A stretch of 64,000 nt of DNA from Roseobacter sp. HKCCD6576-2. Its GTDB lineage: Bacteria; Pseudomonadota; Alphaproteobacteria; Rhodobacterales; Rhodobacteraceae. The translations under genes and the position numbers were made by a program. Below the pieces are notes generated by a model, which was not told the origin of the DNA, did not search any database, and saw nothing but the letters and a program-made list of their open reading frames with translations. The stretch covers positions 868,001 through 932,000 of the forward strand of contig NZ_WVNW01000002.1 of NCBI RefSeq assembly GCF_013179285.1. Direction: 5' to 3'. Of this stretch, positions 1 to 10,130 are shown in pieces (position 1 is the stretch's first letter; every line of letters begins with the position of its first letter).

Positions 1-572
1 TCTGTCGTCGGACCGGTCGCAAGCAGGAGTTCAAACGCTGTATCGATGAAAGAAGCAACAACCCAACTCCGCGCATCCCACCGCGAGGTATCACCGCCAT
101 TGTTCTGGTAAACCAAGTCGCCATCGGCGTAGGTGGTTGAAGGTGCCGTTCCCCAGCTGGCCGATCCGCTACTGGTAGCCTGAAAGAACACCACGTAATC
201 GCCGGCATCGACAAGCTCTATCCCAGTTGTGTCGACGGTCACCGTCTCCATGCCGGCCACGCCGGCCGTTACGCCGGCAACCGATCCAAGGGTTAATCCA
301 GTTACCCGGTTGGTCGTCGAATCCCAGCCATAGACGTGCATGTCAAAAGAAATTGTTGTTCCGCCGTCATTGATGCGGAATTGTGCGCGGTTCAATGTGG
401 CTCCGGCCTCAACAACAAAGGTTTGCCCATACGCTGCGGTATTCGGCAAACCCCAACTAGCAAATGTGCTTGTTTCGCTTGCCAACGTCGAAATGGTGTC
501 AGCCTGCGCAAAGCCTGACACAAGCGCCGCTATGGATGTCAAAGTGGTGAATTGAAGAAGTGTCCTGCGCAT
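1..572 (-). CDS. Secreted protein of unknown function, 3' end outside window
   Basis: Reading the minus strand from an ATG at 570-572 gives about 190 residues open to the window edge, so the C-terminus is missing. The N-terminus is a typical signal peptide: MRR, a hydrophobic stretch and a cut after ...SGFAQA. The mature part is rich in Thr, Gly, Ser and Asp, has almost no Lys, and looks like a beta-rich extracellular domain (it includes FVVEAGATLNRAQF and DAGDYVVFFQAT). A GAGGGG ribosome-binding site lies about 10 bases upstream of the ATG. I do not recognise a family. Proteins of this look in marine alphaproteobacteria often end in a sorting tag such as VPLPA/PEP-CTERM, but that end is not in the window. 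Confidence 0.75.
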   Translation of the reverse strand, partial: MRRTLLQFTTLTSIAALVSGFAQADTISTLASETSTFASWGLPNTAAYGQTFVVEAGATLNRAQFRINDGGTTISFDMHVYGWDSTTNRVTGLTLGSVAGVTAGVAGMETVTVDTTGIELVDAGDYVVFFQATSSGSASWGTAPSTTYADGDLVYQNNGGDTSRWDARSWVVASFIDTAFELLLATGPTT

Positions 573-966
573 GACTGTGATCCCCTCATACTGTTTACAG
601 CGACGCAGTCCCCAGCCGCCTTGGGCCGAGCATTTAGCGTTTTTCGTTTTCCCACAAGGAGTAGAGGCGCCTTAGGAAAATCTGATGAGGCAATGGGGCA
701 ACACACCTCTCGACCCAGACTGCGCCACTATTGGCACCCTTTTGGAACGCCCCTTAGAGTCCGCAAGACGCCAGGCGGGATAGCGTTTTGCGGCGCTCAG
801 ATGTAGAGTTTACGGGTTCCAGACAGACAAACCGCGTCCCGAGAAGAAAATGGGATGCCGAGATCGAAAGGCCGTCAAGGCTGCGCGGTCCGTCCAGCCG
901 CCCCTGAACCATGCGACGCCTACGCCCCATCTGGTCATCCCCCACCCGCTGCGCTAGGCCTGTGTC
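573..966. other. Intergenic region between the secreted protein and radA
   Basis: This 394-base gap separates two divergent genes and must hold both promoters. I find no convincing gene in it: the short frames lack ribosome-binding sites and recognisable products. No tRNA-like fold or strong terminator was seen. Confidence 0.5.
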
Positions 967-2331
967 ATGGCAAAGCCCGTCACCCAGTTCATCTGCTCCG
1001 CCTGCGGCTCGGTCCATAAGAAATGGTCGGGCCGGTGTGACAATTGCGGCGAGTGGAACACCATTTCTGAGGAAGCCCCGCTGTCATCGGGGCCGGGCAA
1101 ATCGCTCGGCGCGGTGAAAGGCCGGGCGATGGCCCTGACCGATCTGACCACTGAAGAAACACCGCCACCGCGCCAAGGCTCTGGCTTGGCGGAACTCGAC
1201 CGCGTTTTGGGCGGTGGCCTGGTTCCCGCCTCTGCCTCGCTGGTGGGCGGGGACCCCGGTATCGGGAAATCGACACTTCTGCTGCAGGCCGCCGCGAGTT
1301 TCGCACGCACCGGGTTGAAGGTCATCTATGTCTCAGGCGAAGAGGCCACGGCGCAGGTGCGGATGCGGGCGCAGCGGTTGGGACTGACGGATGCAGAGGT
1401 CAAACTGGCCGCCGAAACCAATCTCCGCGATATCCTGACGACGCTGGATGCGGAGCGCCCCGATCTGGCGATCATCGACTCGATTCAGACGATGTGGCTC
1501 GACACGGTTGAAAGCGCACCGGGCAGCGTCTCGCAAGTCCGCGCTGCCGCCCATGAATTGGTGACATTCGCGAAAAAGCGCGGCGTCGCGGTGATGTTGG
1601 TCGGCCATGTGACCAAGGAAGGCCAGATCGCGGGCCCGCGCGTGGTGGAGCATATGGTCGACACCGTGCTCTATTTCGAAGGCGAACGTGGGCATCAATT
1701 CCGCGTCCTGCGCAGCGTGAAAAACCGCTTCGGCCCCGCCGATGAGATCGGTGTGTTCGAGATGACCGGTGCAGGACTGGCCGAAGTGCCGAACCCCTCG
1801 GCGCTGTTCCTGACCGACCGCGACAATCCGGCCCCCGGTTCTGTCGTCTTTGCCGGGATCGAGGGGACACGGCCGGTTCTGGTGGAGATTCAAGCGCTTG
1901 TGGCCCCCTCTTCACTTAGTCAGCCACGGCGGGCGGTTGTGGGTTGGGATAGCGGGCGTCTGTCGATGATCCTGGCGGTGCTGGAGGCGCGCGTTGGCAT
2001 CTCATTCCAAGGCCTCGATGTTTATCTCAACATCGCGGGCGGGATGCGGATTTCCGAACCCGCCGCCGATCTAGCGGTTGCGGCGGCGCTGCTCTCTGCG
2101 CGGGAAGACGCCGCAATACCGCCACATTGTGTGGTTTTCGGGGAACTCAGCCTCTCTGGCGCACTCAGACCCGTGTCTCAGGCAGAAAACAGGTTGAAAG
2201 AAGCCCGGAAACTTGGTTTTTCCTCTGCGATCGTACCCGAGGGGTGCAAAACCGGCGACGGGGCGGGCATGACGCTTAACCCCATGGCCGATTTGACCCG
2301 CTTTGTCGGGGATGTATTCGGCGCGGGCTAA
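967..2331 (+). CDS. radA: DNA repair protein RadA
   Basis: RadA (Sms) is a RecA-like ATPase that drives branch migration of recombination intermediates. The 454-residue length is normal. In order one sees an N-terminal C4 zinc finger (CSACGSVHKKW..CDNCGEW, residues about 10-30), a Walker A motif GGDPGIGKST (about 93-102), the RadA-specific KNRFG motif (about residue 252) and a C-terminal Lon-protease-like domain that normally lacks proteolytic activity. It is followed 57 bases downstream by cvpA on the same strand, so radA-cvpA-purF may be cotranscribed. Confidence 0.97.
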   Translation: MAKPVTQFICSACGSVHKKWSGRCDNCGEWNTISEEAPLSSGPGKSLGAVKGRAMALTDLTTEETPPPRQGSGLAELDRVLGGGLVPASASLVGGDPGIGKSTLLLQAAASFARTGLKVIYVSGEEATAQVRMRAQRLGLTDAEVKLAAETNLRDILTTLDAERPDLAIIDSIQTMWLDTVESAPGSVSQVRAAAHELVTFAKKRGVAVMLVGHVTKEGQIAGPRVVEHMVDTVLYFEGERGHQFRVLRSVKNRFGPADEIGVFEMTGAGLAEVPNPSALFLTDRDNPAPGSVVFAGIEGTRPVLVEIQALVAPSSLSQPRRAVVGWDSGRLSMILAVLEARVGISFQGLDVYLNIAGGMRISEPAADLAVAAALLSAREDAAIPPHCVVFGELSLSGALRPVSQAENRLKEARKLGFSSAIVPEGCKTGDGAGMTLNPMADLTRFVGDVFGAG

Positions 2332-2388
2332 GCGCCTAAAAACAAACGGCACCGGCAGGGGTGCCAGGAAACAGGACGAGGGCCACTT

Positions 2389-2994
2389 ATGGAAGGCTTC
2401 ACCATCATCGACGGCGTGGTCGCAGCCGTTATCGTGATCTCCGCCATTTTGGCCTATTCTCGCGGGTTTGTCCGCGAAGTCATGGCGATTGCCGGATGGG
2501 TCATCGCCGCGATTGTGGCTTTTATCTTTGCCCCGACCGCCTTCCCGCTGGTTCGCGAGATCCCCTATGTCGGCGACTTCATCGGCGACAGCAACGAACT
2601 TGGCATCATCGCCGCCTTTGCCGGGGTGTTTGCCATCGCGCTGGTGGTGGTGTCACTCTTCACGCCGCTGTTTTCATCGGCCATTCAGCGCTCGGTTCTG
2701 GGCGGGATTGATGCGGGACTCGGGTTCCTGTTCGGCGTCGCCCGGGGCGTGCTTTTGGTCGTCGTTGCGCTGATCGTCTATGATCGCATCGCAGGCGACC
2801 AGGCGATCCCGATGGTCGACGACAGCCGCACCGCGCAGATTTTCGGCCAGATGCAAGAGCGGATCGAGGCGCAAATTCCGACCGACGCGCCAGGTTGGAT
2901 TTTGGAACGCTATGAAGAGCTGATCAATTCGGCCGAACCTGCCGCACAAGATGCCGCCCCTGCGGAAGAGACCCCGGCCGAGACCGGGAACTAG
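2389..2994 (+). CDS. cvpA: CvpA family inner-membrane protein
   Basis: This 201-residue protein belongs to the CvpA/colicin V production family. It has four hydrophobic segments within residues 1-130 (for example VVAAVIVISAILAYSRGFV and VLLVVVALIVYD) followed by a soluble Ala/Glu/Pro-rich tail. The family is linked to envelope homeostasis and is often located beside purF, as here. A good ribosome-binding site (acgaggg) precedes the ATG. The stop codon lies inside the 5' arm of a possible RNA stem that spans the cvpA-purF gap. Confidence 0.93.
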   Translation: MEGFTIIDGVVAAVIVISAILAYSRGFVREVMAIAGWVIAAIVAFIFAPTAFPLVREIPYVGDFIGDSNELGIIAAFAGVFAIALVVVSLFTPLFSSAIQRSVLGGIDAGLGFLFGVARGVLLVVVALIVYDRIAGDQAIPMVDDSRTAQIFGQMQERIEAQIPTDAPGWILERYEELINSAEPAAQDAAPAEETPAETGN

Positions 2995-3108
2995 GGCCTC
3001 ACCGCAACAATTGTGACAGCTTGATGAACCGGTGCGTGACAGCGCCGGTCAGAGGCCCTACATACTGCCCTAAATCTAATATCGGATTCGGCCCTTGCCT
3101 GCTGTCAC
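2992..3108 (+). promoter_or_regulatory. Possible structured RNA leader of purF
   Basis: Seen in sequence: a perfect 9-base inverted repeat (TAGGGCCTC at 2992-3000, GAGGCCCTA at 3052-3060) encloses an inner hairpin (accggtgc 3028-3035 / gcgccggt 3042-3049, one G-U pair). GTGACAGC occurs at 3013-3020 and 3036-3043, and its complement GCTGTCAC lies at 3101-3108, immediately before the AGGAG of purF. The second GTGACAGC overlaps the loop of the inner hairpin, so alternative pairings could expose or hide the ribosome-binding site. That the element regulates purF is inference. Confidence 0.35.
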
Positions 3109-3120
3109 AGGAGCGACTGA

Positions 3121-4614
3121 ATGAGCCACCGGACTGGCGACGACGCCCGGTTTCCCGCACATCCTTTCGATGCGTTTGACGATGATAAACTGCATGAGGA
3201 ATGCGGCGTCTTTGGCGTGATCGGCGTCGCCGATGCGGCAAATTTCGTGGCCCTCGGCCTACATGCCCTGCAACATCGGGGCCAGGAGGCCGGTGGCATC
3301 GTTGCCCATCACCCCGATCACGGGTTCAACTCGGCCCGGCGCTTTGGCTATGTGCGCGACAACTTCACCTCGCATAAGGTGATGGAGACCCTGCCCGGCC
3401 CGCTTGCCATCGGCCATGTGCGTTATTCCACCACCGGCTCCAAAGGCCATACCGCGATCCGCGATGTGCAGCCATTTTTCGGCGAATTCTCCATGGGCGG
3501 CGCGGCGCTGGCCCATAATGGCAATATCGTGAATGCCGAGGAGTTGCGGCGTGAGTTGATCGGGCGCGGCTCGATCTTCCAAAGCTCCAGCGATAGTGAG
3601 TGCATCATCCATCTGATGGCGCGCAGTTATCAGAAAACCATCCCCGAACGGATGAAAGACGCGCTCCGCCGAGTCGAGGGCGCGTTTTCCGTTGTGGCGA
3701 TGACGCGGACCAAACTGATCGGCGTCCGGGATGCGCTTGGCGTGCGCCCGCTGGTTCTGGGCCGGATCGGCGAAGGCTGGGTGCTGAGCTCCGAGACCTG
3801 CGCGCTTGATATCATCGGGGCGGATTACGTGCGCGATGTGGAACCGGGCGAGATGGTGGTGATCACCCCCGCGGGTGTCGAAAGCTATATGCCGTTCGAA
3901 CCGCGCAAGCCCCGCCCCTGCATTTTCGAACATGTGTATTTCAGCCGCCCTGACAGCGTGATTGGTGGTCAGTCGGTTTACGAAACCCGCCGTCAGATCG
4001 GCGTCGAACTGGCTCGTGAAGCGCCGGTGGACGCCGATATCGTCTGCCCCGTGCCCGATAGCGGGACGCCTGCGGCGATTGGCTATAGCCAACAATCGGG
4101 CATCCCCTACGCGATGGGGATCATCCGCAACCAATATATGGGCCGGACCTTCATCGAACCGACCGAGCAGATCCGCAATATGGGTGTCCGGCTGAAGCTC
4201 AACGTGAACCGCGCGCTTATTCGCGGCAAACGGGTGATCTTGGTCGATGATAGCGTGGTGCGCGGCACCACCAGCCGGAAGATCAAAGAGATGATCCTGG
4301 ATGCCGGCGCGGCCGAGGTGCATTTCCGCATCGCCTCGCCGCCCACGGCTTGGCCCTGTTTCTATGGCGTCGACACACCACAGCGGGAAAAACTCCTCGC
4401 CGCGACCATGACCGAAGACGAGATGCAGACCCATCTGCAAGTCGACAGCTTGCGCTTCATCTCGCTTGACGGGCTCTATCGCGCGGTGGGCGAATCCAAG
4501 GGCCGGAACCCGAAATCACCCGCCTATTGTGACGCCTGTTTCTCCGGCGATTACCCGGTCCGTCCGACGGATATGGAGGCCAAGGGCTTCGAGGTTCAGG
4601 AACCTGCGGAGTGA
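3121..4614 (+). CDS. purF: Amidophosphoribosyltransferase (Fe-S type)
   Basis: PurF makes 5-phosphoribosylamine from PRPP and glutamine, the first committed step of purine synthesis. The 497 residues contain an N-terminal Ntn glutaminase domain whose nucleophile is Cys28 (HEECGVFG), implying removal of a 27-residue propeptide. The C-terminal part is a phosphoribosyltransferase domain with the PRPP loop VILVDDSVVRGTTS. Cys267, Cys413 (WPCFYG), Cys470 and Cys473 (YCDACF) match the spacing of the four [4Fe-4S] ligands in the Bacillus-type enzyme, so this is probably the oxygen-sensitive Fe-S form. The stop codon overlaps the GTG start of the next gene. Confidence 0.97.
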   Translation: MSHRTGDDARFPAHPFDAFDDDKLHEECGVFGVIGVADAANFVALGLHALQHRGQEAGGIVAHHPDHGFNSARRFGYVRDNFTSHKVMETLPGPLAIGHVRYSTTGSKGHTAIRDVQPFFGEFSMGGAALAHNGNIVNAEELRRELIGRGSIFQSSSDSECIIHLMARSYQKTIPERMKDALRRVEGAFSVVAMTRTKLIGVRDALGVRPLVLGRIGEGWVLSSETCALDIIGADYVRDVEPGEMVVITPAGVESYMPFEPRKPRPCIFEHVYFSRPDSVIGGQSVYETRRQIGVELAREAPVDADIVCPVPDSGTPAAIGYSQQSGIPYAMGIIRNQYMGRTFIEPTEQIRNMGVRLKLNVNRALIRGKRVILVDDSVVRGTTSRKIKEMILDAGAAEVHFRIASPPTAWPCFYGVDTPQREKLLAATMTEDEMQTHLQVDSLRFISLDGLYRAVGESKGRNPKSPAYCDACFSGDYPVRPTDMEAKGFEVQEPAE

Positions 4615-5036
4615 GCACCGCGCCCCTGCGCTACCGACCGCACCATTTTTTGTGCTCGCTCGGGTTCGAGGGCAAAGGCTATTCCGACGCCTTCACCACG
4701 AACATGACAGCCATTGTGGTCGGACGGCTCAGGTCGGCCGAGGGCGACCAGACGGAGATCGAGGTGGTCCGAACCACCGACGATATCTGTGCGCCCTGCC
4801 CCAAGCGCCGCGGCGCGCTCTGCACCAGCCAAGCAAAGATCGACCGATTGGACACCGCCCATGCGTCGGCCTTGGAGCTGATCGATGGCGAGCACTTGAC
4901 CTGGGGCGCGGCCAAATCGCGTATCCGAGAGCGGGTCAAACCCGGCGATCTTGCCCAGATTTGCGCAGGCTGCGACTGGCTGCCGCTCGGCGTTTGTGAA
5001 GCGGCTCTCACACGGCTGCATGACGAAGCAGACTAA
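4611..5036 (+). CDS. DUF1284 family cysteine-rich protein
   Basis: This 141-residue protein begins at a GTG overlapping the purF TGA (GTGA), so it is probably translationally coupled. It starts with RPHHFLCSLGF, typical of DUF1284, and has two copies of C-X2-C-X7-C with identical spacing (Cys60/63/71 and Cys118/121/129), plus Cys15. Such a pattern suggests metal or Fe-S binding. The family has no established function that I know of. Coupling to an Fe-S type PurF suggests, as inference only, a role connected with that enzyme. A strong hairpin follows the stop. Confidence 0.85.
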   Translation: MSTAPLRYRPHHFLCSLGFEGKGYSDAFTTNMTAIVVGRLRSAEGDQTEIEVVRTTDDICAPCPKRRGALCTSQAKIDRLDTAHASALELIDGEHLTWGAAKSRIRERVKPGDLAQICAGCDWLPLGVCEAALTRLHDEAD

Positions 5037-5065
5037 CCTGTCATCAACGCGCCGACCCCAATAGA

Positions 5066-5094
5066 AAAACGCCGCCCGGTTTGGGCGGCGTTTT
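5066..5094. terminator. Bidirectional intrinsic terminator
   Basis: AAAACGCCGCCC (5066-5077), loop ggttt, GGGCGGCGTTTT (5083-5094). The GC stem is flanked by A and T runs, so it can end transcription from the purF side and from bioY, which converge here. Confidence 0.9.
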
Positions 5095-5116
5095 CCATGT
5101 TCGAAGGTTTGCGGCC

Positions 5117-5719
5117 TTAGCGGCGCGCCAGCGCTCGCCACGCGCCGGTGACGATCAGCGCCACAAGGACGGATTTAATCACGTCACCCAGCAAGAACGG
5201 CGCCACGAAATTCGCCCAGATCGGTGCCGCCGAAAGGCCAACCCAACCTGCCTCAACGCCAAAAGCACTTGCCACGGCCATCGGCCAAGCCACGCCGGGG
5301 ATATAAAGCAGCGCCGAGATCGCAATTGCGACCAGCGCCGTGCTGATCACACCGCGCGCCAGGCCGCGTTCGGCCGCCAGACCCGCAAGATACGCCATAC
5401 CCACAAAGCCGATCAGGAAACCTGCGGTCGGGCCAGCAAAAGCCAAAAGCCCAGGGGCCGTCGTCGGCGTGAAAACTGGCAAGCCCATGGCACCTTGGGT
5501 CAGATAGGCCAGCAGCGTCACGGCGCCCAGGCGCGAGCCAAACGCGAAACCGACGATCAAGATCGCCAGCGTTTGCAAGCTCATCGGCACCGGGAGCATC
5601 GGCACGGAGATCTTCGCGGCAACCGCGATGAATAGCGTGCCGCCGAGCACCAGAAGCGCCTTGCGCCCGATGCCATCGGTGCCAAGCGCGGCTTGGCTAA
5701 GGGTGGTGTCACGGCTCAT
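5117..5719 (-). CDS. bioY: Biotin transporter BioY
   Basis: BioY is the substrate-binding membrane (S) component of biotin ECF transporters. The 200 residues form about six hydrophobic segments, and the family signature regions PVPMSLQTLAIL and TPTTAPGLLAFAGPTAGFLIGF are present. No bioM/bioN energising genes are adjacent, so it acts alone, as some BioY proteins can, or uses a shared ECF module encoded elsewhere. A strong GGAGAGG ribosome-binding site precedes the ATG, and a palindrome lies just upstream of it. Confidence 0.95.
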   Translation of the reverse strand: MSRDTTLSQAALGTDGIGRKALLVLGGTLFIAVAAKISVPMLPVPMSLQTLAILIVGFAFGSRLGAVTLLAYLTQGAMGLPVFTPTTAPGLLAFAGPTAGFLIGFVGMAYLAGLAAERGLARGVISTALVAIAISALLYIPGVAWPMAVASAFGVEAGWVGLSAAPIWANFVAPFLLGDVIKSVLVALIVTGAWRALARR

Positions 5720-5731
5720 CGGCCTCTCCTT

Positions 5732-5745
5732 TTTGCAACTGCAAA
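5732..5745. promoter_or_regulatory. Palindrome upstream of bioY, possible operator
   Basis: TTTGCA-ac-TGCAAA lies 12 bases upstream of the bioY start codon, touching the ribosome-binding site. The half-sites are perfectly symmetric. It does not look like the BioR consensus I know (TTATMKATAA), so if it controls biotin uptake the regulator is another protein. Confidence 0.35.
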
Positions 5746-5848
5746 CTGTTGTTGAGGGGAGTTGTCCCGTGCAGGCGCAGCAAAGTCAAGCAATCCGCCG
5801 CAGGCGTGGCATCTTGCCAATCGCGGCCAAAGCTTGCATTTGCCCCGC

Positions 5849-6514
5849 ATGGAACAGTTATTGAACGGACAGATCGCGCTGGTCACCGGCGCCTCTCGCG
5901 GGATCGGCGCGGCCAGCGCCGAATGGTTGGCGGCGCGCGGCGCCCATGTTGTGGCCGTGGCGCGGACCACCGGCGGGTTGGAAGAACTCGACGACCGGAT
6001 CCAAGCGGCCGGCGGCAGCGCGACCCTGGCCCCGATGGACGTCACCGATGAAGGGGCGATGGCGCATCTCTGCCGTTCGATCTTTGATCGATGGGGCAAG
6101 GCGGATATCTGGGTCCACAGCGCGTTTCACGCCACCGCGCTGACACCAACGCCACATTTGACCGCGAAAGATCTCGATAAGCTGATCGGCACCAATATCC
6201 GCGCCTTCGCCCGGCTGATTGCGCTGGTCGACCCGCTGATCGCACCGGCGGAGGCACCGAAAGCGGTGTTCTTCGACAGCGATTGGGATGAGAAATATGC
6301 CGCCGGTTACGCCATGAGCAAGGCCGCCGAGCGCGCACTGGTGCAAAGCTGGCAAGCCGAGAGTGCCAAATCGCATCTGGGCGTCCATCTCTTGCGGCCA
6401 AATCCGATGCCAACCGCGATCCGCGCCCGGTTCTACCCTGGCGAGGATCGAGACGCGCTGAGCAGTCCGCGCGACGAGGCCGCGCGGCTTCTGCCAGATG
6501 TCTTTCAAGCGTAA
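5849..6514 (+). CDS. Short-chain dehydrogenase/reductase
   Basis: This is a classical SDR of 221 residues with the NAD(P)-binding motif TGASRGIG (about 12-19), the catalytic pair Y-X3-K in GYAMSK (about residues 156-160) and an upstream Ser in FFDSDW. The ATG at 5849 gives the usual SDR N-terminus (MEQLLNGQIALVTGAS). An upstream in-frame start at 5762 would add residues unlike any SDR. The replacement of the usual NxAG by HSAF and the short C-terminus resemble YciK-like oxidoreductases. The substrate is unknown. It converges on zapA with no gap. Confidence 0.85.
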   Translation: MEQLLNGQIALVTGASRGIGAASAEWLAARGAHVVAVARTTGGLEELDDRIQAAGGSATLAPMDVTDEGAMAHLCRSIFDRWGKADIWVHSAFHATALTPTPHLTAKDLDKLIGTNIRAFARLIALVDPLIAPAEAPKAVFFDSDWDEKYAAGYAMSKAAERALVQSWQAESAKSHLGVHLLRPNPMPTAIRARFYPGEDRDALSSPRDEAARLLPDVFQA

Positions 6515-6937
6515 CTAGCCCGCGGCGCTTTCGACCTCTTCGGCCAATGCTTCGGCGCGCGCGGCCAATTCGGCCAACCCGTCGGTGACTTGCGCCGGGA
6601 TTACGGTGATCTCGGCGGGCGGGGCGGAATCTTCCAATTCCACGATCCGCCGGGCCCGATCATCAAGCTTGTTCTGTGCCGCGGTCAGCGCCGCCTCTGC
6701 CGCCTCCAACTCGCCCTGAATCCGGCCCAAATCTTCCTCCAGCCCGGCGGTCTTGTCGGCCAGCATCAACCCAGCCATCAACAACATCCGTTCCGGCGGC
6801 ATCCGTCCGATTTGCCCCAAGACAACCGCTGCTTCGGTGTCGAGCATCCGTGCAGCCGCTTCCAGAAAAGGTTCTTCGCCCTCCTGACAGGCGACCGTGA
6901 AGCTGCGCCCGCCTATTTCGATATTCAACTCAGGCAT
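6515..6937 (-). CDS. zapA: Cell division protein ZapA
   Basis: ZapA binds FtsZ and bundles its filaments at the division site. The 140 residues begin with the ZapA core (MPELNIEIGGRSFTVACQEGEE, PFLEAAARMLDTEA) and end with a long coiled coil (about 70-135). The length is slightly above the usual 110-130. The gene overlaps the end of the upstream coiled-coil gene by 8 bases, so the two are probably translated together. Confidence 0.92.
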   Translation of the reverse strand: MPELNIEIGGRSFTVACQEGEEPFLEAAARMLDTEAAVVLGQIGRMPPERMLLMAGLMLADKTAGLEEDLGRIQGELEAAEAALTAAQNKLDDRARRIVELEDSAPPAEITVIPAQVTDGLAELAARAEALAEEVESAAG

Positions 6938-7796
6938 TGGCGCTGTCTCCGCTCACGAGGGGGGTCAATTCATCGACAATTTGCTGCATCTCGGCCGCCT
7001 CAGCGGCGCGTTCCGCCTTGAGCGCCACAAGTTCCGCCGCCATCGAGGCATTCAAGAGGTCCGGATCGACCGTCTCGCCCTGCGCCACGATTTGGCGCAT
7101 CTCTTGGCTCGTATCGCGCAGCTCCGCATTGGCGAGGCGCAGTTCCCGCAGTTCGACCCGGAGCGCGGCCTCGGTCGCGCCATCGCCGTCACCGCTCCGC
7201 AACTCATCGAGGATATCTTGCGCCTCGTCCCGCTGTTCACGGGCCGTCGCCGCTTCACCGCGCAACCGTTTCACGCGGCGACGCAAGATTTCCACCTCGC
7301 CCTCCAGCCGCTCAATCGTCGCCTTATCCTCTGGGTCCGGCTCGGCAATGGCGGGGGCCGCATCGCGCTCGGCAATTTGAGCACGCAGTTCTTCGTTGGC
7401 CGCGCGCGACTCGGTCAATTCTCCGGTCAGTTCGGCCATCTTCTCTTCATGCGCCGCGGTCAGTCGTGCCGCTTCGTCTTGGCTGGCCTGGCGCGACGCC
7501 TCAAGCGCGCGCAACTGCTCGGTCAGCGCCGCATTGGCAGACTGCTCCGCGTCGAGCGCCTCTTGCGCTTCGGCCAAGGCCGATCCACCGTCCCCTTCGG
7601 CATCGGCCAAACGCGCGGCCAGTTCCGCCGCCCGGGTTTCAGCCTCCGCCAATGCGGCTGCGGCGGCTTCAATATCGCCACCGCCTGCGCCGGATTGGGT
7701 TTTTAGCGTCCCAACCCCCGACGAAATCCGATCCAGAGCCACGGCCAAACGACCTTCAAGCTCAGAAATCCGCTCCATTGCCACCGTGTCGTTCAT
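6930..7796 (-). CDS. Long coiled-coil protein upstream of zapA
   Basis: From the ATG at 7796 (MNDTVAMERISELEG) the protein has 288 residues, almost all helical and Ala/Glu/Arg/Leu-rich with heptad spacing, which predicts an extended coiled coil. A basic RRRVKRLRG patch lies near residue 165. There is no signal peptide or membrane segment. The same frame runs open further upstream to 8273, but that part overlaps the transketolase gene and has no coding character, so the shorter start is chosen. The position next to zapA suggests a division or cell-envelope role; this is inference. Confidence 0.8.
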   Translation of the reverse strand: MNDTVAMERISELEGRLAVALDRISSGVGTLKTQSGAGGGDIEAAAAALAEAETRAAELAARLADAEGDGGSALAEAQEALDAEQSANAALTEQLRALEASRQASQDEAARLTAAHEEKMAELTGELTESRAANEELRAQIAERDAAPAIAEPDPEDKATIERLEGEVEILRRRVKRLRGEAATAREQRDEAQDILDELRSGDGDGATEAALRVELRELRLANAELRDTSQEMRQIVAQGETVDPDLLNASMAAELVALKAERAAEAAEMQQIVDELTPLVSGDSANA

Positions 7797-8064
7797 GCTC
7801 TGCCGATGCCCCCGGTCTTGTCCACTGGCACCCTTTGCGGGGCCATTTTCACCCTGCCCGGCGGGCCTGATGCCGCACGCCGAACCTCTATCCCTAGCGA
7901 ATCGTATCCGGCCCGGATTTGCAACTCTTTCCGGCCATTCGGCGGGCAAATCGGCGCATTTCCGGTCGAAAACCCACCTCTGCCCTGCCCTGGCCCGCTT
8001 GCACTTCGGCTTGCCTCTGCTATCACCGCGCGGACCCAGTGCCACTTGAGACAGGACGCTCACC

Positions 8065-10083
<2,019 letters not shown>

Positions 10084-10130
10084 GATTGCGGGGCCGTTGG
10101 CGCGCGCGCCCGCGGCCTCCTCACGCCGGT

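Noticed and set aside
3259-4440. Open frame of 393 residues opposite purF
   Set aside because: Composition is that of a complementary strand of a GC-rich gene, with many His and Arg and no family features. purF is certain.
10099-10110. GGCGCGCGCGCC palindrome between transketolase and the DUF2267 gene
   Set aside because: It may be part of a weak terminator, but it is a simple CG alternation without a T-run, so it was not called.
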